Source: Eimeria necatrix
Taxonomy: Eukaryota; Apicomplexa; Conoidasida; Eucoccidiorida; Eimeriidae
DNA: 28,900 bases
Reading direction: 5' to 3'
Assembly (NCBI RefSeq): GCF_000499385.1
Contig: NW_013654261.1
Coordinates: 1-28,900, forward strand
Shown here: in pieces, positions 9,926-22,031 of the stretch
How positions within the stretch are numbered: position 1 is the stretch's first letter
Layout: each line of letters opens with the position of its first letter
Translations under genes and position numbers: made by a program
The notes under the pieces: generated by a model
Database searches by the model: none
Told to the model about the DNA's origin: nothing
What the model saw: the letters and a program-made list of their open reading frames with translations, nothing else

Positions 9926-12900
9926 AAGACCCACGTCCTCTGACGGAAGAAAAGTAGGTTAGCCGACAGGAACCCCAGGGAATGAGCCTAGCTCTACTAC
10001 CAGGCCACCGTGTTGGGACAAACTCATCGGCATAGGCAACGCAGGCCCAGGGGAGGCCAGAACGAACATTGGCTGGAGTCATTTCTTTTTTAAGCGTTCA
10101 GATTGGCTCCTTTCACGCTATTGGGCTCAAATGCTCGTGTGTCGCGATATGGGAAGGCATACAGGGATGACGGCAGGCCGTATATACCACAGACGTTCGA
10201 ATGCCTTACAGGCAAAATCGGCACTGCGGAAGGGCTTCCTTTGCGCTAAACGGCGTGTGGTTGAGGTACCCAAATTGAGATTTGGGTTTTGGCCCCCAAG
10301 CAAAGAAGCTTGCAATGCGCATTAACTAGTTAAACTCAGCTGTACTGCTCGAATCCTCTTGCGTCGGGACAGGGAAAACTTCATGTCTTCGCGATAATGG
10401 AATGTGGCAAAGCGCCGACAAAATATACCACAGCTTTTGCCAGTAATTCAACACAAAATGAGGCTTGTCCTGAAGAAACGCCGTCCGTGGATGAGAGGAG
10501 CGTGCCATTCTTGCTACTGGGAGAAAGCGTGTCACGTGCTTAGTCTATATATAACACTTGGAGATGTTTTGGGGATGCGAATGCAACTTGCTGTTCTGGC
10601 CTTTGTCGCGCAGAGCCCCAAATATCGTTTGTTTCGCGACAACAGCAGCTCTGCCGCTTTTAGCTATTGGCAGGAGGCCGTAGTATACATAGCAGTGCTC
10701 TCTTTTGCGATAAATCCTTGTGGGACCTTACAGAGCTTTCCTGTTGTCTGCTCCTTAATATAAAGCCTTGCCGAAGCTGCCCTCACGCATATCCAACCTT
10801 TGCCTGTGCATTGCAAGTGCGAAAGGCTTGTCCAGGAAGGCGCTAAAGCCTGCCACCTGCTGCCACTGCTTTTATGCATTCTTTCCTTTTCTATGCCTGA
10901 AGCGCAACAGAAGCTTGCAAAAAATGCTGAGCCTTGCAACTTCTGGCAGACATGCTCTACCAGTAGACGCATATCTCCTGGCGTAGAATGGGTGTAATGT
11001 GCTTTCTCGCACTGTTTAGGATTTCTGCTTGCTAGCTTGGTTTGTAGCTGACACACATCTAACTATAGGGGCCGCACAAAATGTAGATTATAGAAACTGC
11101 AACAAACATTTTCAGGGACTAGAGATATTTCTTTCACACAGAGAGGACGCTCGTCCTTGAGTTGCAGTATGTTGGCAACTTCCTGGGTCTTTCGTATGCG
11201 CCGCATCCTAGATATGGGTAGCCTGTTCTCGTTGAGCAAATTCGTTATGCTGCCTTTCCTATTTTATGGCTTTAGCATTATCAACAGTATAATAGCGCCT
11301 GAGCACGCTAGACGCTACACTGTGCTCAATTAGTTTCAAATAGTGTAGTTAATTGCCTGAGGCTCTTGCACTACACTTGTGCAAACCAGGTACAGCTAAG
11401 GCCAAATACAATTACTTCTTCAAGGCATGGTGACAATGAAATAATGACGCCTACATTTGTAATCCGGTATGCCAGTAGAATGTGCTGACTTCGCTGTCGG
11501 TCGCAAAGTCAACAAGCCTCGGTATCATTAATGATTCATTTAATGGCACTTCCACAATATGGGCTTTTGATTTTCCGCAGGCTGTATCAACGCGATAAAG
11601 TATATGGTGCGTTGATCACATGTGCACCACAATTCCAAACCATGCCTTTCAACAGCACCGGAAACTAATTCCTGGAAGGCTTCATTCACTCACCCAGCAT
11701 TGCTCTACCTGCCTTGCAGGACTGTGTATACAAACAACCGCCTGTACAACAGTATATGCGTTATGCAGAGGCTTTTGCTTGTTTCGGCAGGCGGACGGCG
11801 ACACGATGCAATGATGCAGTAAATGCACCAGAGTGCGCCAATTCCGCAGAGTACATTGATTTGAACAGCCGATGTCGAAGCCTACATGCTCTTTCTCGGA
11901 GGCATCGCGCAGCTTTGGTATTTCCAGTGTTCGTTTGAAGCCACCGCCTGCAAAGCGCCTCAAATATGCGACGACCACTGCATTACAGGTTTGCGAAAGG
12001 TATCAGACAAATCGTTCACTTCGCTCCATACAGCTACACTTATCGCGTTTCCACCGAAGACGCAACGGCAAATGCTCTGCGTCTCATCGTTTACCTCAAA
12101 TCTTTTTTAAAATGCCGAATGGCTTTCTTTCTGTTCTGAGTTGCAGGTTGCACGCTTCGCGCCGCTTTAAATGGGTATGTAGGTTAGCCTGTCAGATCTG
12201 ATGGGAGTATGACAGAGTCACCTAGCAGCGTGCAGTCACCAACCACAAGCTTGCACAGCGGGGACCCATCTATCTTTATGAATTCGTCGCATCGTTTTGC
12301 GCACCAGTTTTTTTGGCAGAAGCTATATAGCGCGAAACCTCAAATGTAGACGCCTTTCGATTTTTTATCGTCGCACACGCAAACGGAAATTCGGGCACGC
12401 GGTCTGACGAGATGCGGTGGTATACTACAAATTATTTCTACTGCACAGCTGACTTCTGATCACAGTATAAAAGCACGCTTAATTATTACTCGTGCTGTTC
12501 CTAGAGTTTTCATAAGCTCAAGGGCCCCTTATAATTCCTGCCAATACTGAATGCGCGGTGACTTGGATGTTCGTGTATAAATGCGCAGAAATACAACTGT
12601 TAACACGCAGAGACACATGAAGTTTGTAATGGTAGGAGTGCTTTCATGAGTTGACGCGCGGCGAATTCCCCATATTTGGCCTACCCCGCATAACAACAGG
12701 TGAAGGACATACGATCATAGTATTCTAGCTACTCCATGAAAAGATATTCATTTATACAAACATTAGAATTCTAATGCGATTTTGCTTAATATTTTTCTGC
12801 AGACGGTAGATTACCCGCTATGGTGCACGATGAACAAAGTGCCTTTCGAGTATTTTGAAGCTGTTCATCGAGAAAGGTGCACCAACATCATAGAATCCAA

Positions 12901-13511
12901 ATGAGTGCCTCCAGAAATCGTTGAGATATATGACGTTACTGCGACCTTTATCTGGTTAGCTCGCTGTACAGCTCCTTTTCATTAGCAACACACAAAGCCC
13001 ATGTGGAGCCAGCAAAATAAGTGGATTACGTCGCTTAATATCCAGGCATCCATATCCTTCCTAACGACGTGAAAGCTTATGTCCCCCTACAGAAAGGCTA
13101 CGCAGTCCCACGGACTGAGATGCTTCTAGTCTCGCGCTGCCCAGCAGTTCTCCCTGTTGCTGGGTTTGCTGTCAGACGTAGGAAAAGGAGCTCAGAGTGG
13201 AATTATTTAATTGATCAAAGAACGCTATTTCGCGATGTGCGAGGAATCACTGTAGCTGTGCCGAGGACCACCTTAGAATGAACTCTCGGACTGGCAAGTA
13301 TTCTATAAGCGAAATTGAAAGTAATGCAGTGCAGAAAGATGCCAGCGGCATCCTTCAACAGTTTCAGTAGAAAAGCCCGACATCTGGCGAGGTAAGCTAG
13401 CTTCAGAGGGTTTTAGTAAATACGCTGGCCGATGGCACGAAATAATAACGCGTCCAATGCGTGCGTAAATATTCTCTCAGTATTGACTCTTACCAGTATC
13501 TAGTATTCGCG
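9926..13511. other. Region without supported genes
   Basis: Open frames here (for example 10404-10763 + and 10664-11056 -) overlap one another on opposite strands, lack start or splice support and are near chance length. A short frame at 11872-11988 (+) encodes a basic, nuclear-signal-like PPPAKRLKY but has only a weak donor after it. A 7-bp hairpin with a 4-nt loop lies at 10269-10286. Confidence 0.45.
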
Positions 13512-13928
13512 ATGATTCATCGCCACAAAGGGCATTCACTAAAAACTAAGGCCTTTCTACACCACTGTGAAAGGCTTAGAAGTGTGCGAAGCGTTTTCAG
13601 AGAGAAACGCGACTTCACGCAGGCGTCCCACAAAGTGGCTATGATACGAAGTTATGGCGAGTTCTCCAGGAACAACGACCATTTTTTACAACTAGAAGAA
13701 TGGTTTGGAGCTGTTGGAGGCTTGAAGCAGCAAACGTACTGCTCATACGGACTCGCGCATCCAATAGTGAGAACTCAAAGCTTTGCTGCTGACTTGGAAG
13801 GAGATTCGTTGACGCGTGAGAGCCCTGCGTTGGCTCAGCTGTGTGCTTGTGAAGCTGTCTTGATTAAAGCAGAGCCCCTTATCTATCTGTTGGAGTGCAC
13901 ACAGTTTGTGCCGAATAGTTTGCCATAG
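13512..13928 (+). CDS. Unrecognised open frame, 138 codons from ATG
   Basis: An uninterrupted + strand frame from ATG 13512 to TAG 13926-13928. It is open further upstream, where two CAG acceptors (after 13480 and near 13496) precede the ATG. Composition is mixed and somewhat purine-rich. There is no signal peptide, membrane segment or motif I recognise. Frames this long are expected a few times by chance in this much sequence, so coding status is unproven. Confidence 0.15.
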   Translation: MIHRHKGHSLKTKAFLHHCERLRSVRSVFREKRDFTQASHKVAMIRSYGEFSRNNDHFLQLEEWFGAVGGLKQQTYCSYGLAHPIVRTQSFAADLEGDSLTRESPALAQLCACEAVLIKAEPLIYLLECTQFVPNSLP

Positions 13929-16900
13929 ATATTTTATCTTGCACTGCAATAACCTTCTGGCAAGAATTGAGATGCTGCTTGCGGCCTTCCATATTTTTGG
14001 AGGGTCGGTTCAGTCGCTTTTACCAATTAGTGGCCGAAGCAACGAAACCCTGGAGTGCTACCCAACGCCGCATATCTTCTCAGGGGTGCTCGTCTACCCG
14101 GATGAATTTGGCCCTTTTGCATCAGCACGTGTCATTAAGGTGCCCATAGTGGTATACTCGAACTCCGGAAATATAAATAGAGGCTCGAGACTGATTCACT
14201 AACTCGCGAAAAGAAGCCGACAAGCAGATATGGCGCATGGCTTCCAAGAAGAAAGCAGTGTGGCCACTTACCTTCGTACGCAGATCTTCTTGTGCTTCCC
14301 TGTTCAAAACAGCTCTACCGCTTTGGACACTCATGCATGAAGCAGACTGGGAATGGATGCTTTAACAATGTAGACCTTGAAGCGAAATGTTGGAAATTAG
14401 TTTAGTAGAAGAGTGCCGCGATACGAGAGAAAGCCGATAGAACGGGCGCGCGGCTCTACTGTGTTGCGTACTCCTTTGCCTCGCATACGGTCCTCATAGA
14501 CTGCTGTAAGACCCTTCCATGCAGTATGTATATCTCCATTAACAAACAATGAGGCTTTTTGTTTCAATGGGCGAGTTGTTCAACGGGGAAGCAGCTCAAT
14601 GACGTCCCACTCCCTGACACTGTTAGCCAGCTGATGGCTGACTGCCTAGTGACTGCGGGGATTTCCGGATCCAAAAGGAAGATCGCAGCTCCTAAAGCTG
14701 TCGAAATCATACTCCATTTATAATCGCCTAAGCGCGCGTTGTTTTCCGTAGCCATTGTCTCTGAGAGGTCCAAATGCCTGTAGGCGATTGGGTATAGGAA
14801 TGCCGTTTTAAAGGTTCAAAGCAATGTACTAGATATCGAGTGCAAACGACATCCTGCGAATCCGTTTGCGCCTATAGCTCTTTTTTTTGTTGCAGCTAAA
14901 AGCATTATATATTTCATATTCCTTATTTTAACGTCGCTGCGAAGAACCAATGAAATTGCCACGTTAGGTCACTGCACGCCATTAGACATGTCAATAACCA
15001 TGCTACGCATCGGAAAAATGCACACGGCACCTCTTAAATCACGGAATACTAGGGAATTCGGGAAACTGCTTGTGCCCACAGCGTTTCCGCCATAGGACAA
15101 CCACAAAGACATTCTAGTATGTCCAAGGAGTGTTTGATGTTAACCGTTGCCGTTCTCGCCTTCAGCGCTGTGCGCACGTCGATGTAGCTTCTGGGACAGC
15201 TGCGTTCCTGGCACCCGCTGCCGAGTAACTGGCGTAGGCTGGTTGCCAGTGCTTTGCATAGTTTTCACAAGAGCATAGCGCCGTAGTCGACACATTAATT
15301 TCACGCAAAGTGAAAGAGCTTTTTCAAATATGAGAAAAACGAAAGCGAGCATAGCAATGTGGGAGTGACAGTTTCAGATGATGGATCATGAAGAAAACAG
15401 AGGAGGTAAGACTGATTATTTGCGTTAAAAAATCGGACGCTTCAAGATATGTGTCCAAGATAAAATATTCCTGTGAAGCTGCGTCGTTATGTGGGGATAC
15501 ACGACGCCGGATCTACAAGATTTTGGCGGTGCAGCTTAACATGGATTTTGACGAATGTTTTTGCTGTTCCACCTGGGAGTGAACTGGTTGCTTCAGTGAA
15601 GATAAATTCAACTTGTAAACATCTGTGGTCTGTACACCTGCACAGCGCATGAACAATACAGATTAGAAACATCAACAAACTCGTTTGCATAGAACGTTGC
15701 TTGTATAAAGCTTCGTGGAGCAACTGCTTAACTGATTGGGAAGTGCATGCACGACACTGCAAAAGAACATGTAACATTGGGACCTTGAGTAACTCTTCAG
15801 CGCATGACTATGACGCTCGAAAACCCATACACCATTGATAACAATGGTTCGGATTACCAGGAAAATCCCTTAGGAACGCTCTGTGGATTTGAGCTACAGG
15901 TTTACTGCTTTTTCCGTTGGCTGTGTAGAAAAAGATTTCTCCGCGAACATCAATTCTAGACTAAATGAGTGTGATATAGCAGACTAATGACATAATTGCT
16001 ACATCTTTTGTTGGTACTGTCCATTTCAGATTCATCAGAATAAGATGGCGAATGACGTCAGGTAGCACTATTTGAGGTGAAGCTTCTAGAGAGCTAAAAA
16101 CGTAGGAGCTATGCTTAGAAGCACTCAATGTAGGTCCTACTATTTCTTGCATGATGCGCATATTCTCAGCAGCGCTAGACGATACAAAAGCCAACCACAG
16201 CATAGCAACACCTAGCGAACAAGGTTTTGATAACACATCAACAGCTTTGGTAGCTTTCTGCAGTCAGGGCCAATGCTGTTCGTATGAAAAGTTCCCCATG
16301 TGCTGATACTAATACCTTGACAAGGTATAAGAGAGCGCGTCCCTGCCAAATATTGCACGAGACCTATTTCAACTCTGCCACTGCTATTCCTAAAAGCGGC
16401 CAAAAGCTCAAACAAACGTACTCTATGCGCAAAAGGCAGATACTCAAAAATTAAACAACTGTAATGATAATTTGCGTTAAAGGCGATTGTAAACAGCAAA
16501 TCTGTGAAACACGAAATTCTCGAGAAAACAGTCCACACTTGTAATCATATGTGCATTGATAGAGTGTGTTTAAGTACGGAAATTCTGAACACCAGATGCA
16601 AGGTGCCTTCTGCCTGACCTCGAAACAAATAAGTCACACCCAAGAATATCTATTCTGTCTTTTCACCCGTGATTCTAGAAAACGGGAAAATGAGCGAATA
16701 TCTCATCATTTTTTGCTCACACTAGAGGAGACCATTTTCATCGAGGCAGTTTTCATTCATGAAGCAGGTGAGAAGCGTTGCACTAGTGGTCCACTCTGGA
16801 CAACCGTATACCTTACGGAGAGCACACTCAAAGACTGCATAGATGGGTCACCACAGAGGGCTTCTTCATTTACATTTCTGCGCTGGCTTATGGATGAACG

Positions 16901-19900
16901 AAGCACAGCAATAAGACATCCAAAAATATCGTCACAGCTGTCAACTATCTCAGTGGACCTCTGTAAGCTGTGTCTATGCTGTTCATATTCTAATGTTCAG
17001 TAATGAAGTCTCAAATATAGACAAGCGTTGTGTCTCTTGCATCGCGAAGCAGTCAGGAGGTGTTCTGAGAGTATATGCAGGACAGCAGATAAACGATCGT
17101 TGAGATGGTACCATATACATAAGGTTTCCTTCGCGCATTCCAGAGTTCTGCGGAACGGTGATTCGTGTTTGAGTATATGCGCTGCGCGGCAGAGCAAGAT
17201 CACATTTCCTACAATTGGAAAGAGAATCAGCAGTATAGGAGGTTGCGCGCCCGTACTCAAATACGGAGAACACAGCAAATTTATACCTGTTACTTTCTGT
17301 AGCATAAAAAGTGCAAACTATTTGTTGTTCGAACAAGAAACTATTCAATTTAATGCTTCAACGTAGATGTCCACCGCGGAGCGGGAACATCCTCATTAGA
17401 AACAAATATGCCAAAAATATAAGGCGTTGAGTTCCTCCCTGGGTTTCCCTTCGCTGCGTTCATAACCTGCCCAATTATAGCGTTGGGAATTTTCGAATTC
17501 CTCGTTCCTGCAGATATTCACTTGAAACAAAACCGTCCAAAAAAGGAGTGCGGACAGCAAACGAAGGAGCTCTTACAAAACCACGAGCAATGTAAATGTT
17601 CCACTACAAAGTGAGAAGGAATAAAATAGGCGTTGTTTGCTCTCGCATTTGAATTGCTAAATTCTCGACTTTTAGCGATTCAAATTGTCATGTTTTTGCG
17701 CCATGATGCGCCAACTAGCAAGCCTCAATAGTGTTTGCTAATCGCCAAGCAACGAGGATCGTGGTGAATGCAATTTTTCATAGAGTGCTTCTCCAAAGCA
17801 CTAAACGTTTTTCCAATAAATTTTAATATTGCCATGCAGTATTATTAGATTACGAGTAGTTGTGCTTATGTAACGCCGTTAGAAGGAATAGTTTCTGAGG
17901 AAATATAAACGCGTCTTCATGTCACAGTCACCGGGGAAGTTTGCGCACTATGCAGCACTTGTGTTATAGGAATTCATACAGAGTTGCTGATATTTTACAT
18001 GCACAACAGAGTACCTGGGGCATGGCGACTTATACTATGCCAACATGGTTTGTAGCAACACGAGTGCTACTGAATAAGAGCTTAGTCGACTTCATGCTTT
18101 TCCCAATGATTGTGAGTTGTGTCACCTCTAAGATTCTATTTCAATGAGAGTTCGTATATATATTGTCTTGAAATTCATGACTTGCTGTCGCTCTCTGTGG
18201 AAAATATCTTCGCAGTGTTGACTGGTGAAGCCTTTTGTGGATATCGGTCTCATGAAGCTATGCTCAGATAGACCTCTATGATTGGTTTGAAACGTTTCTG
18301 ATACAGGTTTTACATATCTTACCGCGTTGTAAACAATTCACTGAATCCCAACGTGACCGGTCTCACGTTGGATCATATATTCAGGGGAAATGAAACTAAA
18401 GGCGGTCCTCGCCGGCTGTCTATTTTTCTTTGTGCTCCAGTAAAGCTACTTTTTTATGGAGCAGCCGGATTATGCCCGTTTAGTTGACTCTTATCCAGGG
18501 ACTCATCAGAAACCCTGGATTTACATTTTCGTGTTTCCAATAATGACTAGTGCCCTGTCAGCACGCTGATTCCGACTTATGTACTCCACTGAAATACCAA
18601 TGCTACGCTTGCGTTACAGTAAAACGCATACTCGCAGCGCCTCCCGGATTCTTCCTATACAGCAAATGGAATCCTGTTTGAATTGTATGAAAAATGCTTG
18701 TACCTAAAGCTGAACAAGATGCAAAATCATCGTATCTAGTACTAGGTTATACAAAGCAATGCAACATATAGATGACGCTTTTCGTTCAAGCTAATGTAAC
18801 AGATATAAATTAGCTGTGCGTTCCGTATATCAGCATGGGTGCGCAACCTCCTGTACTGCTGATTCTCTTTCCAAGTGTAGACATCTGATCTTGCTCTGGT
18901 GCGCATCGCATATACCAAATTCGTATCATCAGAGTGCACCACAGATTAACATATTCCCATTTATATCATATTAGCCGTTATCTGCGGCAACCCACTTGTA
19001 GTGTTAACACCTTCAGAGCTGTCCACGCTCCTTCTTTACCAACCCCATTACGCAACATTACTTAACAACGAACTGCTTCCAAATAGCTCCGTCCTTCTTT
19101 CACGCGTGCCTTGTTACAAAAAGCTTCCAGGGTTGAGCTTCGTCCATATCCCCAGATCTCATTATGGACACAAGAAATGCTCACTGGCTGTTGAGGGCCA
19201 AAGCACTCTACAAAAAGCAAATCTGCCTGAAATTCCGTCAACTCTTGTATTGTGGGTGGTGCACATTCTTTTGTCTAAGGTGTTAAATGCAGTTTGTCTG
19301 TGGCTAAACCACTCGAGATAAGTGTTGTCACCAGAGTCCGTACAGACTCCAGAAAATGCACTTGCACACTCTTTACAGGAATTTCTGCATACGCCTGAAG
19401 GCGCAATGAGCCTACTCGTCCCGTATTCATCTATGCGCAGTACAGAGAAGCCAACAGCCATTGTTGATAACCGTATATGATTTTCCATCAATTACATGGC
19501 TCCAACAAGGAGGTTCGCGTCCATGTCCTGTAGCAGTGACGCTAAGTGTAGTCTATTTTTGGTCTGCCACTACAACCAGTTCATCTTCATGCGATTTGCA
19601 TGTCCGTAGACTCATTGAACCACTGCCGAACAGGTTAACTACACGCGTTTCTGCTACACTGGATCTCCACAAGGATGCGCAAATCAGAACCTGTGACGGA
19701 ATCACATCCTCTGGGCTTTGCTGCAGCACCCGATATGAACTTAGTTCCTCAGGCACTCCCTGATTTTTTCATCTCAACAAGCAGGTTCCTCCAATAACAT
19801 CTTGAAATAGCGCTGACTGGATTTCGCGCTATCTAACTAGCAAGGATTTTCCATGTCAGTATCAGATTCTGAAGCCCGGAGCTTGATTTGCTTAGTTGTT

Positions 19901-21515
19901 CTTGCATTCTCAAGGGATTTTTCCACTGAAATCGTTGCGTCATTGGAGACTTTGATGCCATTATCAGTCATGCATAACGAATCAATGTATGTTTTAGTTT
20001 ATCCTACCTTGGGCGTTGCCTCCTCAGAGAGGCAGAAAATCCCTTAACTGTATTATGACCAAGCTCCCTTGTGCTTCATTTGCCCCGTGGAGGATGAACT
20101 AATGTAGTATACAAGCATGTTGCCTGGCCCCGCAAGAATTTCTGCAAGCTACACCCGTGTGCGTAACGTCAAGCAGTCAGGGGAGAGTCCCATAGCCTGC
20201 AGTGGTGGAAGTGAACCAGTCAGCCAGCCCGCCTCCACAAACCGCATTTCCCAACTGATGGAGCGTTCTCTGACTACGCAGTAAATATTACGGCTATTTT
20301 AAGCCTTCTGTACTGTGAGCACCGTTAACCATTTAAGCGCACCACCAGCTATTTTCATTCGCATCCTCCCAAGCAAGCTGACGGCTCTATGGACGCATTG
20401 CTTGTTCAAGTCTGCTGCTCGCAGTGGTACTAGCCCAGATAATAGCGCCCTCGAGTAGCAGTCCCAACTGTTGGGAAGAACATGTACGAATCCAGCAAAG
20501 CCTCAGTGCCGCATCCGACGACAGTTACAGCAGCAACCCCGGAAATATTGGTTTGATAGAGAATCACAGACACAATAGCTGCTGGCCGCGAGACTGGACC
20601 TCCCATTGGCGCTCAAGAAATCAGCAATGCCCAATACGAAGACGAAGAAACAGTGAATACATGACACGTGAGCTAGCGTTCAGCGAGTCCAGTAGCTGCT
20701 CACCTTACATAACAGGGGAGACATACAGCACAGTCGTCAACAGCTACGTGGTTGATATTCTCTGGGATTACGCCATCCAATAGTCATCCAGCGGCGTAAA
20801 ACTACGCGCTTCCTCTACCTCACAACCAAGCTTCTAACGTGAATATTTGGCATGAAGGCAACTCGACCCACCAACTAGCAGCCGCACTCTGTGGAGGTGT
20901 CGTCACTTGATGTCAGGGGCCAAGCCAAACTAATGAGCCAAATGAGTTCCATATCCGGGACAAAATAGAGCTTTAAAACGACACTGGAAGCCGTTATACG
21001 ATTGGACAGACAATTGGTTCTCTCACAGCTGCATTTTGGCAGCATGTGGGACTCCGCATAGTTCACAATGCAGTAAGTTATTTTTATAGTGGCTACTGGA
21101 GTTCTCTAGAGCAGCAATCCATACGCAGTTGATTTTTAAATGTCTTTCTCATGGACAATATTCGGTAGAGAATTAAAGAAACTACCCTGCTTTTCCCTCC
21201 AAATTAGTAGTAGTTCCGAAGAATGTTGTCCATGCACTCTGCAGGGTAACGTCTTTTGCGTTTCGCATACGTACAAAGCCTTCTGAAGCTTTCACGGATC
21301 AATCAGTTCGATAAGCCGACTGTCCGTCCAGCCGCTGTGCTACTAGTTCAGAGAGAGTTTTGCTCAGTCTTCTGCTCTTACCAGTGAGTGACGAGCACGT
21401 ACTTTTGGCAGGGCATCCACCTGCAGAGCATTGCATTCCACCTGGATCGTGATTGCGAGTCTAACCAGGAATGCAATGCATTGCGCCGTGTACTCTATGT
21501 GCGTGCTCTTCAGCA
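13929..21515. other. Region without supported genes
   Basis: Scattered frames on both strands. The best looking are 16680-16767 (+), which has a pyrimidine-rich acceptor and a CAG|GTGAGA donor, and 19756-19553 (-), a purine-rich, acidic-ended frame. Neither extends into a chain I could defend. An 8-T run begins near 14882 and a 12-bp palindrome (TTGTTCGAACAA) lies at 17325-17336. No repeat family or mobile element is recognised. Confidence 0.4.
18348..18371. other. Perfect 9-bp inverted repeat with 6-nt loop
   Basis: CCAACGTGA (18348-18356) is followed by a ccggtc spacer and the exact complement TCACGTTGG (18363-18371). It lies in a stretch with no supported gene. It could be a hairpin or a dyad binding site; neither can be chosen from sequence. 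Confidence 0.5.
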
Positions 21516-22031
21516 CTACAGGCGTTCTTGGACTACAGTTACATCTTTTTGCTTTACCCAATGCATGTAACCATTTTTCTGGAGCTGTTGCCATGTGTCC
21601 GCAAGAAAACGGTTGCCACATTGTGATGCGAGAATTATTCTATTCATGCATGCCGCAGAGTCGTGGCTTTGCGTGGCGCTGCCAAACACATAGCAAATAG
21701 GGACCTCGAGGCTTGCACATGCCAAGGCCAATGCTTCAGCCAGACTGAGAAGCATTCTGCAGGCGCTAATCAAACGCATTTTTTTGACAAACTGAGACAT
21801 GAAGACCCGACTGAACACGAAGCATTCGTGTATGAATACATTTTTGTGCCCAGTCCTTCTTTTAAGCTGAAGATCTGTTCTAATCATGTAGCCAAAGCAT
21901 TTTTTTGCGGAACGACACCGAGGGAAAGAAAGCGTATGCCTCGCGCCATGATATAATAGACGGTTTTGGAGCGCTATTTTGCCCAGCGCATTGCTCGAAA
22001 GCTGGCCCACACATGCATAGAGTGGCATCAT
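21516..22031 (-). CDS. Unrecognised open frame, 171 codons from ATG
   Basis: The longest ATG-initiated open frame outside the CNBD gene. The peptide is Cys- and Ala-rich with a mildly hydrophobic middle (LAEALALACASLEVPICYVF) and no family signature. The + strand carries an 85-codon frame in exact codon register (to 21956), so one is the shadow of the other. Length alone makes it slightly better than chance. Possible internal donors (GTAAAG, GTAACT) near its 3' end would allow splicing. Confidence 0.15.
   Translation of the reverse strand: MMPLYACVGQLSSNALGKIALQNRLLYHGARHTLSFPRCRSAKKCFGYMIRTDLQLKRRTGHKNVFIHECFVFSRVFMSQFVKKMRLISACRMLLSLAEALALACASLEVPICYVFGSATQSHDSAACMNRIILASQCGNRFLADTWQQLQKNGYMHWVKQKDVTVVQERL

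Noticed and set aside
10131..10325. Possible tRNA B-box-like GTTCGAATGCC near 10193
   Set aside because: No A box at the right spacing and no cloverleaf can be folded.
17325..17336. 12-bp palindrome TTGTTCGAACAA
   Set aside because: Too short to be notable alone and no paired element nearby.
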